DNA of 64,000 nucleotides. Origin: Paragyromitra xinjiangensis (taxonomy: Eukaryota; Ascomycota; Pezizomycetes; Pezizales; Discinaceae). Below are positions 47,098-60,052 of this stretch, one piece after another. The notes beneath the pieces were generated by a model. The model worked only from the letters and a program-made list of their open reading frames with translations. It ran no database searches and was not told where the DNA came from. Each line of letters starts with the position of its first letter. The first letter of the stretch is position 1. A program made the position numbers and the translations under genes. The DNA lies in contig JBCAMK010000009.1 in assembly GCA_038503065.1 (NCBI GenBank), positions 1,116,001 to 1,180,000 on the forward strand, written 5' to 3'.

Positions 47098-48862
47098 TAG
47101 AGCGGAAAGTACAGGTGCAGTTGAAATGATGGGCTTTTGCTTTTACATTAGGCTTATTCGTGTATTTAGTGTATACGATTTATGTCTTTGAGGAGTTTGA
47201 AGTTTTGCTCATGAGAAGAGCCCTCAAATTCACTGATTTTCTCACTTACAGCCACTTACATTATCAGTCTCCCAAGTGGCTAATCCATAACTCCCAGATC
47301 TATAGGAGTCACCTAGTTCTCCGAGTGCTTTCCTTGGGGTTTCAAACCTTAGAACCGATGATGGAGATGATGGAGCAGAGGGCTTCGGGGAGCACCGGGG
47401 GAATCTAGGCACTGTGAGGGGCCTATAGATAAGATCTACTGAGGTGGAGGCACCAGATTGGGGACGGGAAAGGATATTTGATGATCCGCCTTTGTTATTA
47501 CGCAAGCCGGGGATCATGGACGATTTTGGAAGCAGAAATGAGTACTTTGAGTCTCTAATATCTGTTCCCAAGGCCCATGAAACTTTTACCAGTAATTATA
47601 CATTTTTGAGTATTCCTTCTTTTTTGAATTAGCTTGAATCGTGAGTCCATGTCATGATCGAGGAGTTCTAAATAGCTCGCAGATGTCTCCCGAAATGACA
47701 CTAGGGAAACTTCAGAATAAAGCTTGGGCTATAGGGTGCAGCTCTTTAGTGGGATAAGGCCGCTCCACACTTGTTATCGTTCGCCCTACTCTGCGAGTTT
47801 GTGGAGAGGAAGTTAGCTGACCTTCCATTCTTAAGCCACCAATAATCCATTGATAGAGGAAAGACTGCGCCTATGGATTTGTCAGAGGAAGATCGGCTAT
47901 TCGAGGTGTGGGAGGTTATGCGCCGCGTGAAAGCATCCCAGACGCGTGGATTTGGCTGCCATGCTAGTTCAGAGGTGCTTTTCGCTGGTGGTGTGGGCCA
48001 TGCTTGTGTCACTTCTCCATCACATTAGTTTTCACTCGACCTTGGAACTTTCAGCGACAGAAGTAGGTACAGGTACTCCAAGTAAATGTGGATTCGTCTG
48101 GAATCCGGCCAGATTATCTAACGACAGCTAGGATTCATGTATATATTTAGCCAGTCCTGACTCTTGACTCGCATCAGGAGCCGAGACCCATCTGCAGATG
48201 GTAGTGAGAGTACGAGACGTTCTTCAACATCACAATTCACAAATACGAGTGAAGTTGTTCCAGGTAGGGGAAGTAGCCGTTATCAACACCGAGCTCTAAT
48301 CGATTGGGCTTGCAAGCCAAAACCATCGATTGACCAATCTCAGGGTAGCGATATCCTCATTTAGACCACAACTTGAGCTCAAGGTGGGTGCAGCATGCAT
48401 GCAGGTAGACGAGAACAGCCGGAATCAACAAGCGGCGTTTGTTGCGATGACCTCACCAATGACTCTCCCGAGAGTAGACTTTCCCCCGTTGGGCCGCGTT
48501 TGCTGTAGCGCACCCGCTGAAGAGAAATTCTTTTTGACAGTGCTTAACATGAAGGCGTCGGAACTCAACCATACACGAACGTGCTTTGAGGTCAATTGAC
48601 CAATTGACCGTTTCTCTCCTTCCAGAGCGATTTCCGGGAGGGAATCGAATCCCCTCGCCAAAGAGCCTGCCCAGGCCTTTGACAGACGGACACGCATAGT
48701 TGACATTATTCATTGCATTGTCCCCGCATCCTCGAGCAGCCGGGAAGTTAGTACTTGTACAGAGACAATTCCCCGGAAGACGTCCACCTCCATTCATTAA
48801 CACCCCCATCCACTTCACCTCAACCCATCACTCTATTCATCATTACCTACTACCATTATTCA
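47098..48862. other. Intergenic between two + strand genes
   Basis: 1.76 kb. ORFs on the minus strand at 47242-47571 and 47746-48012 have partly protein-like composition but no start/intron logic or family match. The last ~150 bp upstream of 48863 are CT/CA-rich, like a COQ1 leader. Confidence 0.5.
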
Positions 48863-50326
48863 ATGACTTCCTTACAGATGTCTCGATCAGTTTTGGCCCG
48901 AGCACCGGGCAGGTTCATGGCTGGACCTCTGCCCCGCTTCCCCCACCTGGTCAAGTCTTCTCTGCTTGGTGTGAGACACAACTCACCACTAGCAGCAGCC
49001 GCCACTGCTGCCACCCATTCTTTCGAACAAGATCACCATCATCATCACCATCACCATCCCATCTCTATCCCCATACAGCCATTGGAAACCGCTGCTAAGG
49101 CTCCCATTCGTAGCAAAATCAGCCCGGAAAAGATCGTAGCCCCAGAGCTCAACCATCTCAAACAACAAATCCAACTTCTTTGCTCTACTAACTTACCAGG
49201 ACTAGACCTCACGTCCAAGTACTACCTCGAGGCTAATGGCAAGCTGTTTCGTCCGATGGTCGTATTTCTCATGTCTCGAGCCACAGCTGTGGCCCCTAAA
49301 AAAGATGGATGGAAAGTAGTGAGTTCAGCTCTAGAGAGGACCTTCAACAACCCAGTGGCTCCTCAGGAGATCCTTAAGGACTTCAATCCTGACTTTAGTT
49401 CACTTTCATCCAAACTAATGCCTGTCGACATCCTTGGAGGCCCAGACCAAATTATCCAAGTGCTTGGAACCCAGCGACGTTTGGCCGAGATTGTCGAGCT
49501 GATACATACCGCCACGCTCCTTCACGACGATGTTATTGATCACGCCGAGACCAGACGCGGGAAACCATCTGCCAACGTCTTCAGTGGTAACAAGCTTTCT
49601 ATCCTTGCTGGCGATTACATGTTGGGACGAGCATCAGTCTATCTGGCTCGCCTCCGCAACCCGGAAGTTATCGAACTGCTGGCCGAGGTCATCGCAGAGC
49701 TGGTCAAAGGGGAATTATTTCAACTCCAGAATACCAGTACTGATTATCGCTTACCCGAATACCTTGAGCAATCGCTCAACTACTATCTTGAAAAGACATA
49801 TCTAAAATCGGCCTCTCTTATCTCTAAATCCTGTCGTGCTGCAGCTGTGTTGGGTGGTGCTACCAACGAGGTTTCTGAGGCGGCATACGTTTATGGGAAG
49901 CATTTGGGCCTGGCATTCCAATTGGTTGACGACATTCTCGACTATACCAGCTCTAGTGAGGAGATTGGAAAGCCAGCGAGTGCGGACTTAGAGTTGGGGT
50001 TGGCAACTGCTCCAGTATTTTATGCGTGGGAGGAGTACCCGGAACTCGGGCCGATGATTGCTAGGCAGTTTGCCGAGCCAGGAGATGCTGCAAAGGTATG
50101 TTGATACAGTTTTTCCATTCAGTCACTCATAAGCAGTTGGTTAACTTCATTTTCTCCTACGCAGGCTCGTGCTTTAGTTCACAAGAGTCAAGGAATTCAG
50201 AAGACCAGGGCCCTTGCCCAATCTTTCTGCGACACTGCTCGTCAAGCCATTTCTGTCTTTCCTGATACCGAGGCTAGAGCTGGTCTCGAAGAAGTCCTTA
50301 ATAAGGTCTTAACCCGCAAGCGATAG
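48863..50326 (+). CDS. COQ1: COQ1, mitochondrial polyprenyl (ubiquinone side-chain) diphosphate synthase
   Basis: Trans-prenyltransferase that builds the isoprenoid tail of ubiquinone from IPP in the mitochondrial matrix. Exons: 48863-50095 and 50165-50326, giving 464 aa. Start ATG at 48863 (a second in-frame ATG at 48878 is also possible). The N-terminus is Arg/Ser/Ala-rich, as in a mitochondrial presequence, followed by an unusual run of eight His (residues 58-65). Catalytic motifs are intact: LEANGKLFRPMVVFL, then the first Asp-rich motif LLHDDVIDHAETRRG, KLSILAGDYMLGRA, GELFQLQN, KTYLKSASLISKSCRAAA and the second Asp-rich motif QLVDDILDYTSSSEEIGKP. Ends LNKVLTRKR. Tail length made (six to ten units) cannot be read with confidence. 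Confidence 0.96.
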
Positions 50327-51158
50327 ACGGACAGAACAAAAATCAAGAGTCACCAACTTGTCAGTTACTTACTGGATATGGAGACGTCATGGAAATGTTA
50401 ACGAGTAATGTTTATGTAGGAAAAGGTTTGGAAGTTGACGATCGCACTTTAATTTGTAGATATTTTCTTCTATTCCTCTCTTGCAAAATTTCCTTTTTCC
50501 TTGGTCCTACCTCAGGTTTGGAATTAGGTTACTTGGTGTGCATTTGAATGTGTTGTATATAAATTCCTCTGTATATCCCTTTTTCGGCTATCCCGTTTTT
50601 GGCCTGTCATTGTCTGTTCTTAAGAGGTTATCATTCATGGGATCCCTTGCGCTGGTATCATTTTGGGTATTCTTTATTTGGATGCTTTGCTTCTTGAGTC
50701 TATTGATATTTTGTATGGCTGCAAGGTTGGTGCTCTCCATCCTCGATTTCATTCTCGTATACATCTTAGGGTTCATATTCGGCCAAAAGTTTCGGTGTTT
50801 CATTTATGCTTTCTTCAATTAGTCTTAGGCTCCCTGTGTTGATATTATAGATAGATTCCTTTCTCCCTGGTACATATGAATGGTTCACACCCTACCTCCT
50901 TTGTTCCTTAAACCACTGGCCACAGCTTTGGACCTCCCTGGTATCTTTTACCGGGAGAGTATAACGACTTACCTGGTGAACCTATCCTTTCAATATGAAA
51001 TCGATTGTTCCCCATCCCAGGCTTGTATTTTTATGTAAACTCTAAAGTTTTGAAGCCAAATTAAACTTTCTTCTGCTCCAACATCCATCAAAACTAACGG
51101 GCTTGATACTTTACTTGTGATACATTCAAATCTTACACCCATCTAACTCCTAAAAAAT
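50327..51158. other. Intergenic between COQ1 and HOP2
   Basis: About 830 bp. The left part is T-rich and gives a spurious hydrophobic frame (50481-50822) that begins at a non-ATG codon. Nothing else is seen. Confidence 0.55.
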
Positions 51159-52216
51159 ATGCCTACAAAGAAGGAAAAGAAAGAACAGATCACCGGTGAT
51201 CAAGGTGAGCCTCTGCCTATTTGAGCTTTAAGCTTCACAGATGTTGACTTGACAGCCAACGACCTCATCCTCGACTACCTTCGCCAACAGAATCGTCCAT
51301 ACTCAGCTATAGGTTAGTTGGTTTAATCCATATCGCTCAGTCCTACACCGCTGACTGTGACTCATAAAGATGTCAGTGCCAACCTCCACAATGCTGTTAC
51401 TAAAAGTTAGTATCGACTTTTCTGATAACGGTGGATTGCATGTGCTAACAAAAGTCACATTGTAGCCAGTGCCGCCAAACTACTGAAGGAGCTCCACGAG
51501 AAAGGAGAAATTGAAGGAAGAGCTTCGGGGAAGCAAATTGTGTATCATACCATTCAGGTATTCCCTATCCGTTTTTGTGTCTAGAGTACATAATGGCTTG
51601 ATAATGACCCACCTGAGTGAATTAGGATCCTAAGGATTTCGCAAGCCCTGAAGACTTGAAGGCTATGGATTCAGAGATAGAAAGTACACCTAACACTGCC
51701 CTTTGACTTCTTATCAGGTGGCGGTTATTTAATGCGTTTCTCGAACATTCTAGGCACCAAGACTAAGATTATAGTGAGTAAGGCTGAGCTCAAGGAGCTC
51801 CAGTCTACCCTCCACACCCTCAAGGCAGCTCCCACAAGTACTTCCCTTTGCGAGGCCGTCGCCGCACTCGAAGCCGAAATCCAAGAAATTGAGGCCGCCC
51901 TAGTGCCTATCCGTGCGAGTCCTATCAAGCCGGTTTCTTGTGTAGAGAAAGCTGCTGTAGATGCCGAACACGAGAAGCTTGGAGGACTGCTGAGAAGGAG
52001 GAGGAAACAGTTCCAAGAGTTCTGGGGCACCATTTGTGATGGTTGCGGGGACATGAGCCCTAGTGATCTTTGGGTAAGTCAAGTCGTGATCACACTCCGC
52101 TTCTTCTTACTCCTTCTCCTCTGCCATTCTCCTAGATAATGCCTCTCCTGGATGTTTCCCCCGTCCTATCAGCGCTTTTGTTCCGCTTCCAAATACCACA
52201 CACTCCGCCCCTCTGA
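51159..52216 (+). CDS. HOP2: HOP2 (TBPIP/PSMC3IP), meiotic homologous-pairing protein
   Basis: Partner of MND1; together they stimulate DMC1/RAD51 strand exchange and ensure homologue pairing in meiosis. Exons: 51159-51204, 51256-51312, 51370-51405, 51466-51557, 51626-51683, 51754-52073 and probably 52136-52216, giving about 229 aa. The N-terminal winged helix is recognisable: ANDLILDYLRQQNRPYSAID, then VSANLHNAV, TSAAKLLKELHEKGEIEGRA and GKQIVYHTIQDP. The coiled-coil region follows (KIIVSKAELKELQSTLHTLK), then EHEKLGGLLRRRRKQFQEFW. All junctions up to 52073 keep frame. The last exon is uncertain: after the tryptophan codon at 52071-52073 either splicing to 52136 or read-through gives a different short end. 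Confidence 0.87.
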
Positions 52217-55200
52217 GTTACATCTACCGACGCTATTTTATTTTTATTTTATTTTTCGGGTATGTCGAAAGCCGCGTCGATCATGGGGAGCTGGCTTGTT
52301 GCGTGAATCATTGGTTTGGATAGAATGATGTCTCTTTTGTCAAAAGATGTGGGGACGGGAACGGATGTTTGTTCCAGCCTCGCGTACTTTCTTTTTTGCG
52401 GATTTTGGTCGTCCGACGTCCGCTCAGTCGAACACTGTCATGTTTCGATACTCAATCGGGGGTGTTCTGGCTGTATTTGGTTCAATACCTTCCCTTGTCG
52501 CATGTTTGCATGAACTTCGCGATCTCTCTTGGAATAAAAAAGTACCTGCACCACATGCACATGCACACGCTAATCCTGGGATATCACCCGAAAAAGGAAC
52601 GCTTAGGTTTGGAGGAAGATCCTTGAGGCTTGGGGCTTGACTTTGGGGAACGTTACCCACGAACGCCATGGGGAGGCAGAGTGGAATGATTGGAGCTTGT
52701 TGGACGACAACAGGTTCGGCCCGTATCAGAACATGATCTGTAATATTTTTTTTCTAGATACCTTGCAATAATCTACACCATAGCTATTTCTTCTAAGCTA
52801 CAGCGAAGTGGAAAATAGGACCAATTTTCCATACTCGAACTTATAGCCACTTACAGGACAGGCAGCTCGCGAAAACATATAGAGGAGTGTGGGGGTCGCA
52901 TTTGGGAAGGGAAGGAGAGCTACCTCTTGGTGAAAAACTTAAAGCTTCAGTTTCATATTCACATGGGAGCTCCTGGTCAGCTGAACACGGGTCTAAAGGC
53001 GCACCCCGCGATGCTGCAGCAAGCAGCAAATTTCGACTAAAGTGCACATCCAAGAGTTGAGAAAGTTCGGATGACACGAACTATCCAAGATTCTTAGAGC
53101 CCAAGACAGGCAGGTATTATGATGGGATTTAGTAGGTGGATTTCTCTCCTCCCAGTGCTCAAGCCTTTACTCATAGATTGAAGAGGCTCTGACGTAGTGC
53201 CCAGAAACCATCTAAGAATCAGCCTACTCTTTTTGTTAATAACGGGTCTCGGAAACATCCATGCAGAGCCATATTCTGGCAGGCGCGGCAACCAGCATTT
53301 CTATTGCTTTGCTCAGACAAATAATAACGGGCCCGCGATAACCTGCAAGCACGTCCGGGTCCCTACCGGTGTTCCTCATCGGGCTCTCATCTCATCAACT
53401 ATCGCCAGTAAACTCCGAATGAAGATTTTTGCATCTTACAAACATCGATATTCGAGGCCGGAGATGTCGCAAGTTTTATATATGGTGTAACTACGTAGTT
53501 CCAATACGAACTTGGAAACAAAGAGCACGCTAATTTATGACGCGTGTATGTCATGAATCACGAAGCTGATAGCTAATGCTAGCTAATTCTAGTCTACACC
53601 ACTGCTGCTTCCCCTACATATGATATCTGGGTAGTATCATCTGCTTCTCTCATCGGTGAGGGAGGGATGAATCCGGCCCGGTGGTGGTCATCCTGAACAT
53701 TCTTGCATTGCATTGTTAGGGTCATCTGCAATGATTCTGCATGCACGATCAAAAATAAAACCATTTACCAGTAAATGAAAAACAGAAAAAACAAAACAAA
53801 GTAAGCTGGTCAAAGTTCAGATGAAAGGAAGCACCCTCATCGCCCACAACCCCAGCCCTATGTCGCAGATTATCTGGAGCTTCTGCCCAGATCGCCAATA
53901 GCCCTTGCTTTGCGCCTCCGCTTCGTGGTTAATGATAGATCATGTGCTTGCGACAACTTGAGGAGACCCCTCAATTTGGTGTTTCCCCACCTCGTTTCTC
54001 CGTTCTGGCGTAATTCGGGCTGTTGGTGGCTGGATGAGCCCGTTTAGACCATGTTTGTAGTTCATGCAGTGTTCCTGGGCTGCAGTAATAAATGGGTGTC
54101 TTATGATACTGTTAATCCAAACCAGAGCTTCTAATAAAACATTGAAATTCACAAGATTTTCCTTGCTGGATATCCTTCCAAGGCTACGCTTCCTATTCGA
54201 AGACCATTCTATCGGGCCTTTCGTTACAGTGTCAGCAGACGGGCGGAGCAATCTTCGACGTTGGGCCGCTGTCAATATATCATTCTTCCCTAGCATAATC
54301 ACACAGTAAGTGATAAAAGTAGAAGGCTTCTATTGTCTCGCTTGACCGTTGGAACCATTGCCTTCTGACTACTTACGTATGCGCATAGACTGACTGGGAG
54401 ACCTAGCTACCAAGCCACCACGGTGAAGAAAAAGAAGAAGCCCCTCAACGCCTTGCACGGGCCAGTGATCCAACGGCCTGGTATCGCTAGTGTGTCTATC
54501 ATACTGCCTCCCGTGTGAACCGCTGCATGAGCATATCGTTGGTGGTCTGGTCATCCGTTAAAACCCATCTTGCGACCCTCATCCAGCAGGAGAGCCTGCC
54601 TGTATCTACCCCTCCGTCTCCAAATATTTTTTCTCTTTCACCAACCCAACCCATCCACACGCCCAGACAATCGCTTCTTGCTGCCGTCTCTTTTTCCACT
54701 CGGTTATCTCTTTTCGTGTATTTGTGCATTCACGATATCTCTGGCGAAACGGTCAATTTGGGTTTGTTGTCTAAGCAGTTCGGCCCGGTGAACAGAGAGA
54801 AAAAAAAGAAGAGAAAAAAAAGAACAAGAGAGACTTGAAGGCCTGATTGTGACTCGGCTCCTTTGCCCATCCCGGATTGGTGCTTGTCTAGCGTGTTGTT
54901 CCTTTCCTGGGCTCCACCCCTCATCGGATTTCCCCTCAACCGTCACGGACTGGACGCAGTCCCTGACCCCGCCAACCTCACTAGGCCCTACTCACAACGA
55001 TACAATTGGTCAATCAAAGCATCTGTCTGACTGGCTGGCCGATTGATCTCGTTCCTGAGGAGCCTCTCCCCCATCGCTTCTCGATTTTTTTCCTTCATTG
55101 CTGCAGGCTTCCAATTCTCCCGTTTCTTCCGTTTCTTCATCTCGCTCTGCTGCTGTGGCCTCTGGTAGCCAGGGACGAACAACCCAGAGAAGAAAGCAAA

Positions 55201-55367
55201 ACATAGAAAGAAGCGGGCAGAGACTCAAATTTTCCAAATCAAGCCGACGGAAAGCCCGAGACAATATTTTACTACCTAGACGGACAGACTTCTTGGAGAT
55301 TGTTACGTTAAAGTTGTGCCATCTTCTCTAGCGCACCCGACAGTACCAGCGATCTGCTCACATTCAA
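52217..55367. other. Large gene-free region and leader of the CCCH gene
   Basis: 3.1 kb. ORFs up to 120 codons (53940-54302 minus) are unrecognised and have no splice support. The right end (about 54840-55367) is CT-rich and probably contains the promoter and long 5' leader of the CCCH gene. No mobile element or RNA gene seen. Confidence 0.5.
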
Positions 55368-57483
55368 ATGGCCGCTACAACTCCCTTTCCTCCTCCTCCT
55401 AACGACCAGCAGTCGCTTCTTCAACAAAATAATCTTCCTCCACCTGCTCCTTCTCCCAATAGCCAACAACCACAATCTCACACCATGAACACACCCCCAG
55501 AGCAACAGCAACTCGGCATGTATTCTAACCCCAGTAGCAACAACGCTTCTGGCGCCAATTCGCAGCAGCACTCTCGTCCCGGCAGCGGGCGAAGAAGCGT
55601 CTCTTCTTCCCAACCTCTCTCCGGCCAGCTACCGTCGGCCCCCAATGGGAACGCTGCTGCAGGTCCAACACCTGTCCCGCTCCAACACCAACAGCCGCAC
55701 GGGCAGCCGCCTGGCATCCCGATAGGACCCAACATGCCGCCATTCGATGCTTCTAGGAGTCCTCCTAGCAACAAAAGTGAGTTCTTTGAGAAATCCACAC
55801 TTTCAAATCTTTTTTTTTTAGCAAGTCATTGCTAATCGCAGAGCCGCAGATTTGAACCATGTGCCCTGCAAGTTCTACAGACAAGGCGCTTGCCAGGCGG
55901 GCAAAGCATGTCCTTTTTCTCATAACTTAGACGCCGCTACGGACAGCGCACCTTGCAAGTACTTCTCAAAAGTAGGTGGATAGGAATTGTGAAGTTTCTC
56001 GCGCTGTAGAACAGAGATATGCTGACCAAATCGCCACCACCTCCAGGGAAACTGCAAATTTGGCATCAAGTGCGCTCTTGCTCACGTCCTCCCCGATGGT
56101 CGAAAAATCAACCGACCTAGCTACAACAATGGTGGTCATGGTCAAATTCAGTTCAGTCGCATGGACACAAGCCATACTAACCACAGATCTGCTCTTCACA
56201 ACTCGCTTCTGCAAGCAAATATGCTTCCTCATCACACTCCAAACCACTCCTTCAGCGGACAAGACGACTTCAATGGTCTTCCTGGACATCAATCCAACAA
56301 TGGCGATAGCTTATCAAGCTCGCTTCCAGGTGACTCACAGCTTAGCCCTGATAATCTGCCCATTTCCACCTCCCAAAGGACTTTGGGTCCACTAGATGCA
56401 ACCCTCCCAGCTTCTTTCGAACGTCACGATTTCTCCTTGTTTGCTAGGACGGGGCCATATGCTTCTTCTGTACCCAGCAAATTTGGCATGGAATCACCTC
56501 CGCCATCCTTGCCCAATGGACGCGCTGGAGTTCTGCAGTCTCTCTACCAATCTGCTTTCGGTGAAGAAGAGAATGGTGCGTTAGGTGGTGGTCTGTCACG
56601 CTCTCCTCGGGTGAATGAAGATTCACTAGGTCACAGAATGATGCATTCATCTATTTCCTCCAGGCGCCCTAAACTCCTTTCATCCAGTTATGCTAGGGCA
56701 GAGAATATGGAAAGGATACTTGGCGACCGACTGCACAAAGATTCGAGCTTGGATGGGGATTTTGCTTTTGAGGAAGACTTTGTTCCGAGCAGCCTTAACG
56801 AACTTCTTACGCCAGCTGAGCGGAGTAGGAGACTATCTAGGACAGACGAAGAGGGCGTGTCCAATTTCCGTCACAGTCTTACCGCACCCGGAACACCTGC
56901 AGATCCCGGTGTCATTGGTTCTCCTCCTGTTGGTTCACCAGGTACTGCGAGTGGGTGGGGGCCAATCGTAATGAGAACAAAACGTGACGAAGATTATGCA
57001 CCAACTTCAAGTGTTGGTCACGTGGGATCGCCCTTGAGAAATTCTTACCACCATGGTGATTCGAGCCCAACCTTCCGTCCCCTCGGCCGGCCAGGTTCTG
57101 GCGAGATTTCTCCTTTCCCTGGATCACCCACCCGAACTAGCTCCGGTATCTCCGCTCTCACCCAAACCTTGCAACGTGCTCGGCTCTCGACTTCTAGAAG
57201 TGAACCTTATGGTTCTACTGAATTCCCTACTGTTTCAAAAACTCTTGGTCCCAACGGGAAGCAGATGGAGAGAGCTATTTCGTCATCTCATTCAAGCAAT
57301 GGGAAGGGAGTTATGTCAATCGATGAGGAGTCTGAGACTCAATTCCCGATGGAGGATGAGGAGGAAGCTCCAAGCCGCCCAATGATGGGATTCGGAACTG
57401 GTGTCGTCAGTACCACACGTGGATCTGGGTTAGGACTAGAGGCTAGTCAACGAAGCTGGGAAGGGTTTGGATCTCGTCGTTAA
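55368..57483 (+). CDS. Tandem CCCH zinc-finger protein (Lee1/cps3-like), 655 aa
   Basis: Exons: 55368-55776, 55850-55971 and 56047-57483, in frame, 655 aa. The N-terminal ~136 residues are Gln/Pro/Ser-rich and disordered. Two CCCH fingers sit at about residues 142-185: CKFYRQGACQAGKACPFSH and CKYFSKGNCKFGIKCALAH, both C-x7-C-x5-C-x3-H, as in fungal Lee1/cps3 proteins. The intron at 55972-56046 falls between KYFSK and GNCKFG, splitting the second finger. A third block (LPDGRKINRPSYN) follows, then a long Ser/Pro-rich low-complexity tail with phospho-site-like SPTRTSSG and FPGSPT. Likely an RNA-binding cytoplasmic regulator of mRNA fate; the specific target is unknown. Symbol withheld because orthology within this family is unresolved here. 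Confidence 0.85.
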
Positions 57484-58795
57484 ATCACCGATTTCGGGCA
57501 CCTTCACAGTGGTCAGTTCTTGCATCATTTTCACACAAAAACTCATGTACTTGGCCAAAAGCTCTGGTATCGTCACATTTATTTTTTCTTTTTGTAACAA
57601 TTTATTGAGCGGAATTAAAAAATTCTAGGGCAGGGAAAAAAATTGGGGGATCTAAAAATTTCTGGTTGGCGGAGTTATCTGATTGTTTTTTGTATGAGTT
57701 TCTCTTCTCGCCTGTTAATTTTCTCTCTTTGGTTGTTTGTTACCCTTTTTACCCGTCTCTATGAAAATGTGTTCCCCCTATCATTCGCCTAAATTACTTG
57801 GAAGCGTGTTAGGGGTTTTTCTTTTATATCTTTCCCTCTTCACATGTCAACCTCTCCTGCATGATTTGATATTTTTCATTCTAGTCACGTCGATGAGAAA
57901 CAGCTAGAAACTTGTCTTTATGATAACGATAATTATTTTCCCTTGGAAGGTTTTGCTTTTCGAAGGATACGTTTTGATGCATGGGGTAGAATGCTTTCAC
58001 TCAGCGATGTTGAACATGCGATGCTTTTTCTACCATTTACACATCATTTGTCTATCATAGATTCGGATTTTTGATTCTTTCTTATTTTTGTTTATACTGC
58101 ATGCGTGAGCAACAAAATTTGCATGAAACTACCGATCTGGTGCAACTATCCGGTACGGTTTTAATTTGATATCTTATGGATAGTACTGATAGCTCTCTGT
58201 ATTACAAAGGTCGTTCAGTTGTACCCATCAAATGCCTCCACTTCCCCGGCCCCGCTTTTGTGATTTTAATGGATGACCCGCTTGTATTTTCCCTACACTA
58301 CTCTTGTTTTCCCATATGCCCCGGGCTCCTAGAGCTGTTTCAGGAGGCACATCTCCCCATAGTTTTTAAAAAAGGAAAAACGATTAGATCCCGAATTAGC
58401 AGAGGCTATTTATAGTACAGAGCGTTCGTGTTTAATTTGTGGGACTATTTTAAAGTGACGAGTGACAAGTCGTGAGGCAGATATCTAATTAATTAATTGA
58501 TCCATTAAGTGCCGGAGTAGACATCTTATATCATTATGCGAAGTGGGAAATGGAAACTTTTTTTTTTTGAGATACTTCTAGAACAATTGAGAAAAGAATA
58601 AATCTGCTCTTTTTCTAATCCCGCGGTAGACAATACTCGGGTCAGACGGCGATTTCAATGCACGTATTCTATCTATCTCACACTTCCAACTCGGGTGCAT
58701 CTTAGGCCGAAAACTTGAGAAAGTAAAATTTCAACCACGTATACGAACACTAGTATTCGATGCGAGAGTCACTTACCCACTCATTTGTGCTCAAT
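57484..58795. other. Intergenic between convergent genes
   Basis: 1.3 kb, strongly T-rich in the left half, presumably the 3' UTR of the CCCH gene followed by spacer. No supported gene. Confidence 0.5.
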
Positions 58796-60052
58796 TCAGT
58801 CTGTAAGGAACCTGCGCAAGCGGAACGCCATGACTGGAGGGATCTGGCTATAGTTCTGCCATGAAAGCTCCTTGTTCACGTGCCGTGGAGGCCGCGCTAT
58901 GAAAGCAGGTTCCTCCAAGCCGTCCAAGACCAACGAGTTCCGAAAAAACACAGACAGAATCTCATGGAGTGGTCTATGGAAGTAATACTGACCCCACGAA
59001 GATTCAGTAATATTTCCATAAACCTTGCAGGTGCTAAGGAGAAAGGAGCAGGAGGATACACACCTGAGCTTTTGGTTGCCCAGGAATTGCCTCCCCTTTT
59101 GTGGAAGGGATGTCTAGATAACGCGAGACATTGATGCTGTAAAGCGTCCCTTGACGGCCCGTTGTAGGGTCTTCACCAACCTCTATATGGCGAGATGTTC
59201 CAGAAGAGTTGAACGCCGGGTGCATTACGGTTGCAACAAACCTGGGCTCGGAAGATGGATAAGAAAACAGACAAGAACTTGACATCTTGGTACGGTATGG
59301 ATGCAAAAAAAGAACCTAGCAGAAGGTTGAAAAACGTTATCGGGGGGGCTAGGGTTGATAACGTACCGACCGTTACGTTTCAAAAGCCGGGGAAGAGCTG
59401 CAGCGAGGACATCGATGGATGAAATATCCATCAAAGCCATATTGCCTAAACTCAAACGGAAGAAGACGTTAACCCTTCCTGCAAACCCCACGATTCTTCA
59501 TCCTACTAAGTCTTCATGCTCTAAGGCATAAAAAGAAAGAAGAGGGGCAGAAGCCAGTGTCTATGTTTTACCCACAGACTATGGCATCGAAGCCCATGTG
59601 TTTATGAGAAAGTGCAACTAGGCCATCCAAGTCGCTCTCATTTGTCACATCTAGCGTCATATAGAAAATACGTCTTAGGTCTTCCTCTGACGTTCGGGAC
59701 TTCGCCAGTTCAATCATGTTCGGTGAGAAATCAGTCGCAAGAACTCGTGTCCCTAGTTGACTGAGTCTTCTGGCGAAGATTCCATTTCCGCAGGCTAACT
59801 CGAGGACATTGTCGTCAGGTTTGATTTGGAGTAGGCGCTCTGCAGCTGGACAAACTAAATGGCGGTAGAATGAATTTCCATTAGACCCTTTCATAGTCGA
59901 ATATCGTCAGATCGCATTCGTAAACGATATTCTAATGCAATGTATGTTAAGAGATTTCAAGTACCTATCGCATTATCCCAACAGGTTGCGTTATCGTCCC
60001 AGATGGATTTATGGATGTCTTCAGGGCCAGGGAAAGGGGATTGTTGTGGCAT
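58796..60052 (-). CDS. Class I SAM-dependent methyltransferase, 294 aa
   Basis: Five exons (minus): 59965-60052, 59576-59887, 59367-59445, 59064-59241 and 58796-59023, all in frame, 294 aa. Rossmann-type methyltransferase motifs: motif I VLELACGNGIFARRLSQLG (SAM-binding), the acidic loop ATDFSPNMIELAK, FDAIVCNMALMDI (motif IV-like), and ALPRLLKRNGRFVATVMHPA. The substrate cap includes WGQYYFHRPLHEILSVFF and the gene ends AFRLRRFLTD. The junction at 59575 uses a GTGGGT donor. Substrate is unknown; it could be a small-molecule or tRNA-like methyltransferase, and there are no biosynthetic neighbours to help. Confidence 0.85.

Noticed and set aside
47242..48012. Two minus-strand ORFs (109 and 88 codons) with protein-like composition
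   Set aside because: They cannot be joined by a sensible intron, have no family match and lie in DNA full of stops. At best they are a gene relic.
50481..50822. 113-codon hydrophobic ORF after COQ1
   Set aside because: It begins at a TTG codon in a T-rich 3' region. The hydrophobicity follows base composition, so a membrane protein is not supported.
53940..54302. 120-codon minus-strand ORF in the 3.1-kb gap
   Set aside because: No recognisable domain or splice partner.
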